Assembly (NCBI GenBank): GCA_028690155.1
Contig: JAQVBU010000019.1
Coordinates: forward strand, 1-35,114
Direction: 5' to 3'
Length of the DNA stretch: 35,114 nucleotides
Origin: Alphaproteobacteria bacterium
GTDB taxonomy: Bacteria; Pseudomonadota; Alphaproteobacteria; UBA9219
In this document: positions 1-7,340 of the stretch, piece by piece
How positions within the stretch are numbered: position 1 is the stretch's first letter
Layout of the letters: every line of letters starts with the position of its first letter
Position numbers and translations under genes: made by a program
The notes under the pieces: model-generated
What the model was told of the DNA's origin: nothing
The model's input: the letters and a program-made list of their open reading frames with translations, nothing else
Databases searched by the model: none

Positions 1-2
1 TG

Positions 3-1214
3 TCGGTTGGGGGCCGTTGCCATGTTATGGCGCGGGACGGTCGGCGCGTGTTGTGCGAGGCTGTCGGGTTTCGCGATGGACACGCGCTTATGCTTCCTTT
101 TGCCCCGCTTGAAGGGATTGGGCTGGGCAGCGACGTCGAAATGGCCAGCGCGCAACCCGTTATTTTGCCGACCTTGGGGTGGTTGGGGCGCGTCGTGAAC
201 GCGTTGGGCGAACCCATCGATGACAAAGGCCCTTTGCCGCTGGGCGACGATCCGCGGCTTATTCGAAACGCGCCGCCGCCGGCGCATGCGCGCCAGCGTG
301 TTGCCGGGAAACTGGATCTCGGCATTCGTGCGGTCAATGCCTTTACGACGATCTGTCAGGGCCAGCGCATGGGCATTTTTGCGGGTTCCGGCGTCGGAAA
401 ATCGACCATGATGTCCATGGCGGCACGCTATACGTCGGCGGACGTGTCGGTCATCGGTTTGATCGGCGAACGCGGACGGGAGGTTCAGGAATTCTTGCTC
501 GACGATTTGGGCGAGGAAGGCTTGGCGCGGAGCGTCGTCGTCGTGGCGACGTCGGACGAAGCGCCCTTGATGCGGCGACAGGCGGCTTTTTTGACCATGG
601 CGGTTGCGGAATACTTCCGCGATCAAGGCAAAAAGGTTTTGTGTCTTATGGACAGCATCACGCGTTTTGCGATGGCTCAACGCGAAATCGGCCTTGCCGC
701 CGGAGAGCCGCCCACGACCAAGGGCTATCCGCCGACGGTGTTTTCGGAACTGCCTAAATTGCTGGAGCGGGCCGGTCCGGGTCAGGAAGGCGCGGGCAGC
801 ATTACGGGCGTGTTTACGGTTCTGGTGGACGGGGACGATCACAACGAGCCGATCGCGGACGCGGCGCGGGGTATTTTGGACGGGCATATTGTGCTCGACC
901 GCTCGATTGCCGAGCGAGGCCGCTTTCCGGCCGTTAACGTTTTACGGAGCATTTCGCGGACGATGCCCGCGTGCAATAACAAAAAGGAGAATGCTCTCGT
1001 CAATACGGCGCGGCGGCATTTGGCGGCTTACGAGAACATGGCGGAAATGATCCGTCTTGGCGCGTACCGCAAGGGGAGCAATCCGGAAGTTGACGAGGCG
1101 ATGAAATATTATGCGCCGCTCGAAGACTTTTTGCGTCAGGAAAAGGAGGAAAGTTCGACCTTCGCCAAGACGTATGACGCATTAGCGAAAATTCTTGGGC
1201 TTGAAGCGCCATGA
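3..1214 (+). CDS. fliI: Flagellum-specific ATPase FliI (5' end outside window)
   Basis: Flagellar type III export ATPase, related to the F1 β subunit, which works at the cytoplasmic base of the export gate with FliH and FliJ. The frame is open from the first bases of the window, so about 40 N-terminal residues are missing; an internal ATG at 27 is not the true start. Visible are the Walker A loop GSGVGKST (bases 384-407), the Walker B region ending LMDSITRFA, the following [14 protein letters not shown] segment typical of FliI, and the C-terminal helical part ending at 1214. The 403 residues present fit a family of about 440. The stop overlaps the fliJ start by four bases (ATGA), which points to translational coupling. 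fliI-fliJ lie apart from the main flagellar block at 20.8-32 kb. Confidence 0.95.
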   Translation, partial: SVGGRCHVMARDGRRVLCEAVGFRDGHALMLPFAPLEGIGLGSDVEMASAQPVILPTLGWLGRVVNALGEPIDDKGPLPLGDDPRLIRNAPPPAHARQRVAGKLDLGIRAVNAFTTICQGQRMGIFAGSGVGKSTMMSMAARYTSADVSVIGLIGERGREVQEFLLDDLGEEGLARSVVVVATSDEAPLMRRQAAFLTMAVAEYFRDQGKKVLCLMDSITRFAMAQREIGLAAGEPPTTKGYPPTVFSELPKLLERAGPGQEGAGSITGVFTVLVDGDDHNEPIADAARGILDGHIVLDRSIAERGRFPAVNVLRSISRTMPACNNKKENALVNTARRHLAAYENMAEMIRLGAYRKGSNPEVDEAMKYYAPLEDFLRQEKEESSTFAKTYDALAKILGLEAP

Positions 1215-1630
1215 AAAGCTTTGCGACGCTTGTGAAGCTTCAAAAAAATCGCGTTGACGAGCAGCGGCAGCTTTTATCCAAGCTTTTGGACCGGCTTGAG
1301 CAGGTCGAGAACAGAATCAAGCTGTTAGAGGCGGCGCGGGTGCGGGAACATCGTGCCGCGTCAAAGAATCCCATGCTGATGATGACCTACCCGGCTTTTT
1401 TAGAGGGATTAATCGCCAAGAGACAGGTGGCGGAAAAAGAAAAAAAGTTGGCGCAAAGGGCCGTTCGGTTGGGCAGGGAGAAGCTAGCCGAGCTTTTTGA
1501 GGAGCAGAAGCGGTACGAGATTGCGGAAGAGCAGAGGCTTTTTCGGATAGCCCAAGAGGAGCGTCGCGTGGAAACGATCGAGCTTGATGAGATCGGCGGC
1601 ACGCGTCATGAACGGCGCAAGAAGGCCTGA
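1211..1630 (+). CDS. fliJ: Flagellar export chaperone FliJ
   Basis: A 139-residue, highly charged, almost wholly helical protein rich in Glu, Lys, Arg, Gln and Leu with heptad spacing. This is the antiparallel coiled coil expected of FliJ, the stalk-like partner that inserts into the FliI hexamer and contacts FlhA. It starts with [20 protein letters not shown], which matches the usual FliJ opening, and has the usual length. The ATG overlaps the fliI stop by four bases, so the two are almost certainly co-translated. FliJ sequences diverge quickly, so the call rests on length, coiled-coil character and position after fliI rather than on catalytic residues. Confidence 0.88.
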   Translation: MKSFATLVKLQKNRVDEQRQLLSKLLDRLEQVENRIKLLEAARVREHRAASKNPMLMMTYPAFLEGLIAKRQVAEKEKKLAQRAVRLGREKLAELFEEQKRYEIAEEQRLFRIAQEERRVETIELDEIGGTRHERRKKA

Positions 1631-2018
1631 GCTTTTTGTTCTCGCGTTTCCTGTGTTGTCTTTTCCTCGTTCTTTGTCCCGATCTTTTGGGGGCTGATTG
1701 GCTTTCCCATCTCTGGGGGAGTCCCCTTATTTATTAACTAATACCCTATACGAAAGTCGCATAAGATATATTATGTTAAATCATGGGCTCCAAGAGAGGG
1801 CTCTCACGATCTTCTTTTAAAACCTTTTGGGGAACGTTGTGATGTTGTTATGAGGTCCTTTTCCTAGCCCATCGTTTCTTTGTTCCCCGCCACACGGGCC
1901 GCTTGGGATAAAAAGGACCGACGATTTTTTTATTCCTTCGCTTCGTTCAAGACGCTTTCGTTTAAAAAACCCGTATAAGCTCTGGGCCAAGCATATCCGG
2001 TATGGAAAAGTCAAAAAA
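1631..2018. other. Intergenic region with no gene seen
   Basis: The region lies between the converging fliJ and MBL-hydrolase genes. I see no convincing coding frame. It contains a short GC hairpin (GGGG-GAGT-CCCC, 1715-1726) followed by TTATTTATT, and a larger inverted repeat listed separately. The rest is AT-rich without recognisable sites. Confidence 0.6.
1854..1932 (+). terminator. Probable terminator hairpin after fliIJ
   Basis: GGTCCTTTT (1854-1862) pairs perfectly with AAAAGGACC (1911-1919), with further pairing inside (CCCA with TGGG). A run of seven T follows shortly after the right arm. It is read best as a plus-strand terminator of the fliI-fliJ transcript. The long apical part (about 48 bases) is unusual for a simple terminator. 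Confidence 0.4.
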
Positions 2019-2789
2019 CTAAGAACATTCAATGACTAAGCCATCATAAGCCGGACGGATATGCGCCGGAAGCTTGGCGGAAAGCGTATCGTAATCCGTT
2101 TCATGATTCATATGAGTCAGAAAGGCTTGTTCCGGTTTGACTTGATTGATCCACGCCACGGCCTGTTCGACATTTAAATGTGTCGGATGTTCCCTTTCGC
2201 GGACGCAGTCCAGAACCCACGTTCTTATGCCCTTCAAGACCTCTAGCGCCTCATTGTCGAAATCATGGACGTCCGTCGAATACGCAAAATCTCCGATGCG
2301 AAAACCAAGCGTACGAATGGTGCCGTGGTTTTGAAAAAACGGCGTGATGGACATGTTTTTGATTGAAAACGTTCCTTGGACTTCATGCGGTATGACGGCT
2401 GGCGTATAAAACATACCTTTTGTCGATCCATGAAAGATGTATCCAAAGCGATTGACAAGATCGCCCATGGTCATGGGATCGGCATAGATATCGACAGGTT
2501 TTTGGATCAGCCAATTGACGCTGCGAAGCTCATCGATGCCGTGGCTGTGATCGGCGTGGGCGTGTGTGTAAAGAACGGCGTCTAAGTGCTTTAAATTGAA
2601 GGATAAAAGCTGTTGCCTTGTGTCGGGCGGCGTGTCAATAAGAACGGAAGTGCCGTTTTTCTCGACCAAAATGGAGGCGCGCGTTCTCCGGTTCCGAGGA
2701 TTGGACGGATTGCACGCTCCCCAATTATTGCCGATAAGCGGTACGCCCCCTGACGATCCGCAACCTAAAATAGTCACTTTCATCATCAT
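2019..2789 (-). CDS. MBL-fold metallo-hydrolase (PhnP/YcbD-like)
   Basis: A metallo-β-lactamase-fold hydrolase of the PhnP-like phosphodiesterase group, 256 residues, full length. It opens with a glycine-rich strand (TILGCGSSGGVPLIG) and a CNPSNPRNRRTRAS segment like the cysteine/arginine segment of this group. The metal motif HAHADH is at residues 76-81, and further histidine and aspartate ligands follow (STDVHDF, THMNHETDY). It is cytoplasmic with no signal peptide. Three successive ATG codons open the frame; the first overlaps the tatD stop as ATGA, so the pair is likely co-translated. In alphaproteobacteria this gene often follows metG and tatD; metG is absent here. The substrate is unknown: cyclic phosphodiesters are plausible but unproven. 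Confidence 0.88.
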   Translation of the reverse strand: MMMKVTILGCGSSGGVPLIGNNWGACNPSNPRNRRTRASILVEKNGTSVLIDTPPDTRQQLLSFNLKHLDAVLYTHAHADHSHGIDELRSVNWLIQKPVDIYADPMTMGDLVNRFGYIFHGSTKGMFYTPAVIPHEVQGTFSIKNMSITPFFQNHGTIRTLGFRIGDFAYSTDVHDFDNEALEVLKGIRTWVLDCVREREHPTHLNVEQAVAWINQVKPEQAFLTHMNHETDYDTLSAKLPAHIRPAYDGLVIECS

Positions 2790-3571
2790 ATCTCCGGACT
2801 ATTTTTAGGGCACTTTTTAAAAAGACGAAAGAAGTTTTCCGTCGTTTGTGCCGCAATTTCATCATACGAGACTCTTTTGACTTCGGCCAAGACCTCGGCC
2901 GTTTTGACAACATAGGCCGGTTCGCAAATTTTTCCGCGGAAAGGTTCCGGCGCGAGGAACGGCGCGTCCGTTTCGACCAGAAGCCGGTCCATGGGTATGT
3001 CTCGGGCAATCTGGCGCAGCTCTTCGGATTTATTGAACGTCAAAATGCCCGAAAAGGAGAGATAAAGCCCAAGCTTCAGCCCCTCTTCGGCAAGGAATCT
3101 CCGTGAACTGAAGCAGTGCAAAACACCCTGCACGCTTCCTTCGTCCTTTAAAACGCGCAGGGTGTCGTCTTCCGCCGCACGCGAATGAATGACGACCGGA
3201 AGATTTGTTTGTTGGGCAGCCTGAATATGGCGGCGAAAACTTTGTTGCTGCTTGTCCTGCGGTACGGTGTTTCGAAAGTAATCCAAACCCGTTTCACCGA
3301 GCCCTATTACTTTCGGATGGTTCGTTTTTTGGACGATCGTTTCGACCGAAAGGTCTTCGCCCTCGTCGCCTGCATGCTCGGGATGAATCCCAAAACAGCA
3401 GAAAACATCGGAATAGGCCTCGGCGGTTGAGAGGACGGTATCGAACGTCCGTTGGTTCGTGCTGATGTTGACCATGCGCGCAAGTCCTGCCGCGCGCGCC
3501 CGTGCGATAACACCGTCGCGATCTTTGACAAGGGTCGGAAAGTCCAGATGGCAGTGGCTGTCTATAATCAT
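2786..3571 (-). CDS. tatD: TatD family metal-dependent hydrolase / DNase
   Basis: A TIM-barrel amidohydrolase of the TatD family (YcfH/YabD branch), 261 residues, with probable Mg-dependent 3'-5' exonuclease activity. Family metal and active-site motifs appear in order: SHCHLDF at the N terminus, GLGETGLDY, PVVIHSRA, VLHCFS and VETDAPFLAP. The chosen start at 3571 is preceded by a strong Shine-Dalgarno (GGAG five to six bases upstream) and begins directly at the conserved MIIDSHCHLDF. A longer reading from 3661 would add 30 residues unlike the family. It heads a two-gene minus-strand operon with the MBL hydrolase, overlapping it by four bases. Confidence 0.93.
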   Translation of the reverse strand: MIIDSHCHLDFPTLVKDRDGVIARARAAGLARMVNISTNQRTFDTVLSTAEAYSDVFCCFGIHPEHAGDEGEDLSVETIVQKTNHPKVIGLGETGLDYFRNTVPQDKQQQSFRRHIQAAQQTNLPVVIHSRAAEDDTLRVLKDEGSVQGVLHCFSSRRFLAEEGLKLGLYLSFSGILTFNKSEELRQIARDIPMDRLLVETDAPFLAPEPFRGKICEPAYVVKTAEVLAEVKRVSYDEIAAQTTENFFRLFKKCPKNSPEI

Positions 3572-3696
3572 TGAATCTCCTGTCGACGGGATTGGTAAGT
3601 CACACAGGTTCCTTTCCCCGTCAAGATGCGTCTCTCGATCCTTTTGTGTGTCGATTGCCAAATTCCCTCTATTTTTAAGGCGAGTTCAAAGATTCA

Positions 3697-3713
3697 CCCT
3701 TCCTTAAGAAGGG
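3697..3713. other. Short hairpin between divergent genes
   Basis: CCCTTC (3697-3702) and GAAGGG (3708-3713) form a perfect 6-bp stem with a 5-base loop, in the gap between tatD (minus) and the secreted protein (plus). It could be an operator or a 5'-UTR hairpin. No T-run follows it, so a terminator is unlikely. Confidence 0.3.
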
Positions 3714-3768
3714 CGTATTATCCTCTCTAACATAGACTATTTTTCTACCTTTTAGGGGATGCTGCGCG

Positions 3769-4305
3769 ATGTCTTTTTTCAGATCCTTGGTCGTTTTTTC
3801 TCTATGCCCCCTGCTCTTGATCCCCTTGTTTCCGGAACCGGCGGCTGCGGCGACGGGATGCAATCCTTCGTCAAGCGTCTGCGTGGGGAAGCCCTGCGAT
3901 CTGGTCGGGCGCTCCATGATCGATAACGATCAAAAGAATATTATCGCATGCTTGAAGAACGACGAGGGTTCTCTTGTGTGGAAATCAACCGTGGCGAGCG
4001 GCTCGTGGGAAGACGTTCCTTTGAACGATACGGCTCCATTCGATACAAATTGTGCCTACAGGGCTTTTATTCGATACACGGACACAACGTATCTTGCCCC
4101 TCCTTTCAAAAATGACCCTACTTTTGAGTATTATGCGGCGGCAGTACGTCCCGATGCCTTAGTCTATCTCTTATGGGGTGTGGTCGGACAGGGAGGCTCC
4201 TACACACCCTACGATAGAAAAACGGAGTATTGGACGGCCTCTGTCAATGCGGCGAGTGTGAATCCTTCTGTTGTGGTTCAGTCTATACAAAAACTCTGTC
4301 AATAG
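3769..4305 (+). CDS. Secreted hypothetical protein, pilin/shufflon-tip-like
   Basis: I cannot assign a firm function. The 178-residue protein has a clear Sec signal peptide: a basic start, a hydrophobic core of Leu, Val and Phe, and an AAA-type cleavage site near residue 28. The mature part has cysteines (CNPSSSVC, CDLVG, AC, NCAY, LC) suggesting disulphides. The segment NDQKNIIACLKNDEG followed by LVWK resembles the C-terminal receptor-like segments of alphaproteobacterial prepilin and shufflon-type proteins; I recall this pattern and have not searched it. An AGGGGA Shine-Dalgarno lies eight bases before the ATG. It is a single gene, converging with a small minus-strand gene four bases beyond its stop. 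Confidence 0.7.
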   Translation: MSFFRSLVVFSLCPLLLIPLFPEPAAAATGCNPSSSVCVGKPCDLVGRSMIDNDQKNIIACLKNDEGSLVWKSTVASGSWEDVPLNDTAPFDTNCAYRAFIRYTDTTYLAPPFKNDPTFEYYAAAVRPDALVYLLWGVVGQGGSYTPYDRKTEYWTASVNAASVNPSVVVQSIQKLCQ

Positions 4306-4309
4306 ACTT

Positions 4310-4519
4310 CTAGTGCCGTGTCTGATAGCGCATGTTGTCGCGCATGACGGACAAGACGTTATCAAGCCGGTCCTCATAAGACAACTCGGCCACACCGTAT
4401 TCCGAAATGCCTTCAAAACATTCGAGTGTACGCAAAATAAGCCGTGCGTTATCGAAGCCGAGGCTGTCTTCCAGCTCGACAAAATCAAGGGATCCGATAT
4501 CCAGCGTACACGTTTTCAT
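4310..4519 (-). CDS. Small hypothetical protein (69 aa)
   Basis: Not recognised. The 69-residue product is acidic and well balanced in composition (DFVELEDSLGFDNARLILRT, then ending in basic residues), which looks more like a folded cytoplasmic protein than the overlapping frames. Its stop lies four bases from that of the secreted protein on the other strand, a tidy convergent arrangement that supports a real gene. No clear Shine-Dalgarno precedes the ATG, so the start is uncertain. It has no signal peptide or membrane segment. Confidence 0.5.
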   Translation of the reverse strand: MKTCTLDIGSLDFVELEDSLGFDNARLILRTLECFEGISEYGVAELSYEDRLDNVLSVMRDNMRYQTRH

Positions 4520-4656
4520 TGAACAACCGCGTTGATTCTTTCTAAGAAGAAACTAGTCAAAAATGTTCTTCTGATTCAAGCCCCATTTTTGGTAAAGACA
4601 TAAAGAGTTCTCCTTCCCCAACAGAGAGGGAGTCAGCCGGAGCGCTTTCTTTTTTG

Positions 4657-5001
4657 TTAGCCCATTTGTTCGCTCAGAAAAATTTCCATGAGGTTTTGGT
4701 CGAAGCGTTCGCGTTCGTTTTTTTCTTTCATTTTATCCTGCATGTAAACAAGCGCTGTCTCGACGGCCAAAGCCGCGACCCTGTCCATTTTCTTCCCAAT
4801 CTTGGCTTCGAAGGCGGCCATCATTTTCTGTTTCAAAAGCTTGCGATGCGCCTCTTTGGCAAGAAGAAAAAGTTCTTCAGCCTTAGCCTTTTTTCCCAAC
4901 GTGATTTCTTCAACGAATTCTTCGAGATGAAGCGCGCCATCAAACGCGTTGTCGGGGGCGCTGTTCGTTTTTGGACCTGCGGTAACGTCGTATCCATGCA
5001 T
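4657..5001 (-). CDS. Hypothetical charged helical protein (114 aa)
   Basis: Not recognised. The protein is a run of amphipathic helices rich in Lys, Glu, Met and Ala (for example KAKAEELFLLAKEAHRKLLK), with no signal peptide or membrane segment. The start at 5001 is chosen because GGGGGG lies a few bases upstream; an upstream ATG at 5076 would add 25 cysteine- and histidine-rich residues without a ribosome site. It is divergent from aat across a 125-bp gap. The composition suits a small cytoplasmic binding or scaffold protein, but nothing more can be said. Confidence 0.65.
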   Translation of the reverse strand: MHGYDVTAGPKTNSAPDNAFDGALHLEEFVEEITLGKKAKAEELFLLAKEAHRKLLKQKMMAAFEAKIGKKMDRVAALAVETALVYMQDKMKEKNERERFDQNLMEIFLSEQMG

Positions 5002-5077
5002 GATTTCCCCCCTTGATTGTTGATGAATAGGGTTTGTACAACTTATATGATGTGCTGGCGTTGCACAAGATTTCATG

Positions 5078-5083
5078 TATACT
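5078..5083 (+). promoter_or_regulatory. Possible -10 box for aat
   Basis: TATACT preceded directly by TG lies about 44 bases upstream of the aat ATG. The expected -35 position (CTGGCG) is poor, so this would be a weak promoter or one dependent on the TG extension. Confidence 0.3.
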
Positions 5084-5126
5084 CCGGCCCTAACCCGCTT
5101 ATTTTTTTGTTCTTTTCAATACATCC

Positions 5127-5807
5127 ATGTCAAATCGATCGCTTCCTTTTTTAACACCCTCCATGCTTATCCAAGCTTACGCGCAGGGAATTTTTCCTAT
5201 GGCCGAAAGCGCCCAAGCAACGAGGCTTCACTGGTTTGATCCCCCTGTTCGTGCCTTGTTGCCCCTCGACGCGCGGTTTCATGTTTCGCATAGATTGGTA
5301 AGAACCTTGCGGCATACGCCGTTCAAGGTGACGATCAACAGGGCCTTCCAAGAAGTCGTCAGGGGATGCGCCGAGCCGAAAAAAGGGCGCGAAAAGACGT
5401 GGATCAATGCGGAAATCTTGAGTCTTTACACAGCGCTTTATTACCGCGGCAACGCGCATTCAATCGAAGTATGGAACGGGTCGGAGCTTGTTGGCGGCCT
5501 TTATGGCGTTTCTTTGGGAAGCGCTTTTTTTGGCGAGAGCATGTTCAGCCGCGAACGGGACGCGAGCAAAATAGCTCTCGTTCATCTTGTCGCGCTTCTT
5601 CGCGCTTATGACTATAAGCTTCTTGATACGCAGTTTCAAACAACGCATCTCGAAGGCTTCGGCGCCTTCGAAGTCGTTCGTTCGATCTATCTCTCTTTTT
5701 TAAAAGACGCCATTAACACGCGGGCAAAAATTTTTCCCTGTTATCCGAACTGGGATCATTTGGTCGGCGATGTCTTGTCTTTGCAGCCGATGACCCAGAT
5801 ATCGTAA
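5127..5807 (+). CDS. aat: Leucyl/phenylalanyl-tRNA-protein transferase
   Basis: Transfers Leu or Phe from aminoacyl-tRNA to proteins with N-terminal Arg or Lys, making N-degrons for ClpAP. The 226 residues are the usual length. Family signatures present are YAQGIFPMAE, LHWFDPPVRALLPL, TWINAEILSLYTALYYRG, SIEVWNG-ELVGGLYGVSLG, FFGESMFSRERDASKIAL and LLDTQFQTTHLEGFGA. It is cytoplasmic. Its 3' end runs 52 bp into the converging DUF2155 gene on the other strand; aat commonly neighbours this operon in alphaproteobacteria. Confidence 0.97.
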   Translation: MSNRSLPFLTPSMLIQAYAQGIFPMAESAQATRLHWFDPPVRALLPLDARFHVSHRLVRTLRHTPFKVTINRAFQEVVRGCAEPKKGREKTWINAEILSLYTALYYRGNAHSIEVWNGSELVGGLYGVSLGSAFFGESMFSRERDASKIALVHLVALLRAYDYKLLDTQFQTTHLEGFGAFEVVRSIYLSFLKDAINTRAKIFPCYPNWDHLVGDVLSLQPMTQIS

Positions 5808-6157
5808 ATAGGGTGCTCCATGGCTGATAGCGCCGGGCTTGATGCGAACATCCATCCCTGAAAGATCGTCACTTCTTTTTCCGTGCCGGGCTTGATTTCT
5901 TTGACGTCCAGATGGGCCGCCGATTCAGGGGGACTTTCTTCGGGCAGCGTAACGCGGCACGTTTCGGCCTTGATGCGCATGGAGCCGAAAGGAACCGTTT
6001 CTCCGACAGGAAGATTGAGCTCTTCGACGCGCGCGGTCATTTTATCGAGGGCGCGAAGCACAACAATCGGTTTTTCTTGCGTCGGAATAACAGCATGTGC
6101 CGACGATGCGGGAAGAAAAACCGTCAACAGCAGAGCAAAAAAGAAGGCTCGTTTCAT
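5756..6157 (-). CDS. DUF2155 domain-containing secreted protein
   Basis: A 133-residue periplasmic protein of the alphaproteobacterial DUF2155 family. The signal peptide spans residues 1-22 with an AHA cleavage site. The mature part has the family pattern: LRALDKMTARVEELNLPVGE, a conserved CRVTLPEESPPESAAHLDV segment, then IFQGWMFASSPALSAMEHPIYDIWVIGC, with two conserved cysteines. Biochemical function is unknown. Its ATG overlaps the mlaD stop by four bases, and its 3' end overlaps aat on the opposite strand by 52 bp. The operon NDUFA12-mlaD-DUF2155 hints at an envelope role. Confidence 0.9.
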   Translation of the reverse strand: MKRAFFFALLLTVFLPASSAHAVIPTQEKPIVVLRALDKMTARVEELNLPVGETVPFGSMRIKAETCRVTLPEESPPESAAHLDVKEIKPGTEKEVTIFQGWMFASSPALSAMEHPIYDIWVIGCKDKTSPTK

Positions 6158-6651
6158 TGCTTTTCAGCTGTTTTTTTCGTTTCGCTGTCGCTGCGTTTGT
6201 TGCTGTAAATAAGTTGGCCGATAAGATCATCGAGTCGCATCGGCGCTTGTGTGCGCATAATGCGTCCCGTTCCGTCCGTTTTGATCATATCCTCATCGAC
6301 GCCCGGTTCGAGCGACATGTATTTGCCCCCCATTAAACTTTCGGAAGCAATCATGGCGATGGTGTCGGTTGGCAGTTCGATGGACTTATCCAAAGTCATG
6401 GTGACCGTGACGAGATACTGATTGGCATCAGGCGCGGTGTTCAGACGCATGTTTTCAACCGATCCGACTTTGACGCCGTTGATTTTAACATCCGTCCCTT
6501 CTTTGACGCCGTCAACCATGGGAAAATTTGCCGAGACTTTGTATCCGACCACTTTGTTCAAGTCGGCGCTGGAGTAAGCAAAAACAATGAACAACCCACC
6601 CATAGCCAAGACGATGGCGCCGAGAATTGTTTCAAATACATTGTGTCCCAT
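6154..6651 (-). CDS. mlaD: MCE-domain lipid-transport protein MlaD
   Basis: Periplasmic substrate-binding ring of the Mla phospholipid transport system, anchored in the inner membrane. A single N-terminal membrane segment (about residues 8-27) is followed by the MCE domain. Typical MCE features are FPMVDGVKEGTDVKINGVKVGSVE, a VTMTLDKSIELPTDTIAMIAS strand region, and LMGGKYMSLEPG. The 165 residues are a normal length. mlaE, mlaF and mlaC are not in the window. The order NDUFA12-mlaD-DUF2155 is known in other alphaproteobacteria, so the gene is detached from the rest of its pathway. It is coupled to the DUF2155 gene by ATGA overlap. Confidence 0.93.
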   Translation of the reverse strand: MGHNVFETILGAIVLAMGGLFIVFAYSSADLNKVVGYKVSANFPMVDGVKEGTDVKINGVKVGSVENMRLNTAPDANQYLVTVTMTLDKSIELPTDTIAMIASESLMGGKYMSLEPGVDEDMIKTDGTGRIMRTQAPMRLDDLIGQLIYSNKRSDSETKKTAEKQ

Positions 6652-6669
6652 AATGTCTCCCTTGATTTG

Positions 6670-7068
6670 CTATTCGGGCTTCCAAGCTTGGTAGTCTCCA
6701 CGGGCGTGGGGTCGAGGCTCTCCCCGGCATGCCGGAGGGAGCCAAGCCTCATCCGTTCCCGTTTTATTCGGCTCGCGGGGTTTTTGCCACGCTTTTTTTC
6801 CATAGGTTTGCATCGGCGCATCCGCGGTATAATGAAGCCAAATATACCACTCTGGCGGAATTGTCGTCGGATCCGGCTCCCCTTTGTAGAGGACCCATCT
6901 TTTTTGACGTATACGGCTTCCATCCTTACGGGGTGCGCCCCATCGTGCGACGAAATAACGATTTCCATGTTCATCGCGCCCAACGCTTCGTCCGAAAAAG
7001 AACGTGTTTAGGAACGTTCCTATTTGGGAAACCCGGCGTACAAAAGAAAAAGGTTCGGCTTGTTGCAT
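6670..7068 (-). CDS. NADH:ubiquinone oxidoreductase subunit NDUFA12
   Basis: Accessory subunit of respiratory complex I, homologous to the mitochondrial B17.2 protein and confined in bacteria mainly to alphaproteobacteria. Recognised from GRSVGRDEHGNRYFVAR, RWVLYKGEPDPTTIPPEWYIWLHY and the tryptophan- and proline-rich tail (KAWQKPREPNKTGT). It has 132 residues, full length, cytoplasmic or matrix side. It heads the minus-strand operon and ends 18 bp before mlaD. The ribosome site is weak (AAAAGA); no alternative start fits better. Confidence 0.93.
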   Translation of the reverse strand: MQQAEPFSFVRRVSQIGTFLNTFFFGRSVGRDEHGNRYFVARWGAPRKDGSRIRQKRWVLYKGEPDPTTIPPEWYIWLHYTADAPMQTYGKKAWQKPREPNKTGTDEAWLPPACRGEPRPHARGDYQAWKPE

Positions 7069-7150
7069 GGTCTTTTGGGGCGAGGGAAAAGAGACTCATA
7101 GAGGGGACTGTAATCTTTATAAGACTACTTGATCTTGTTGAGAACAGGAA

Positions 7151-7164
7151 ATTGTACACACAAT
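7151..7164. promoter_or_regulatory. Inverted repeat, possible operator
   Basis: ATTGT-ACAC-ACAAT is a perfect 5-bp inverted repeat with a 4-base centre, placed in the divergent gap between the NDUFA12 operon and the NrdJ-like gene. No regulator can be named. Confidence 0.25.
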
Positions 7165-7308
7165 GTTCGTCTTCTCTGATGAAAAGAGGCCATCTCTATG
7201 TCAAAAGCAGCCCCTTCTTTCGCTTTTTTTAGGACCGTTAACCTGTTAATAACTTTTTCTTTATCGCTACCATATTTTGTGTCATAACAACCCCATGCCC
7301 CTTTATCT

Positions 7309-7317
7309 TGTGGATAA
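7309..7317 (-). promoter_or_regulatory. Perfect DnaA box
   Basis: The minus strand reads TTATCCACA, the strongest DnaA-box sequence, 24 bp before the chosen start of the NrdJ-like gene. DnaA is a known regulator of ribonucleotide reductase genes in other bacteria. A single box is also expected by chance at some frequency in a genome, so function is inferred only. Confidence 0.45.
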
Positions 7318-7340
7318 CTTCTTTGGGCGTAAAGGTTTTT

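Noticed and set aside
1817-2032. 71-residue minus-strand frame in the fliJ downstream gap
   Set aside because: It includes the large inverted repeat, overlaps the MBL gene end and has a low-quality composition.
7151-7164. NrdR box
   Set aside because: The inverted repeat does not match the NrdR consensus and is too far from the gene start; kept only as a generic inverted repeat.
7238-7249. CtrA box upstream of the NrdJ-like gene
   Set aside because: TTAA-N4-TTAA has the wrong spacing for the usual N7 site.
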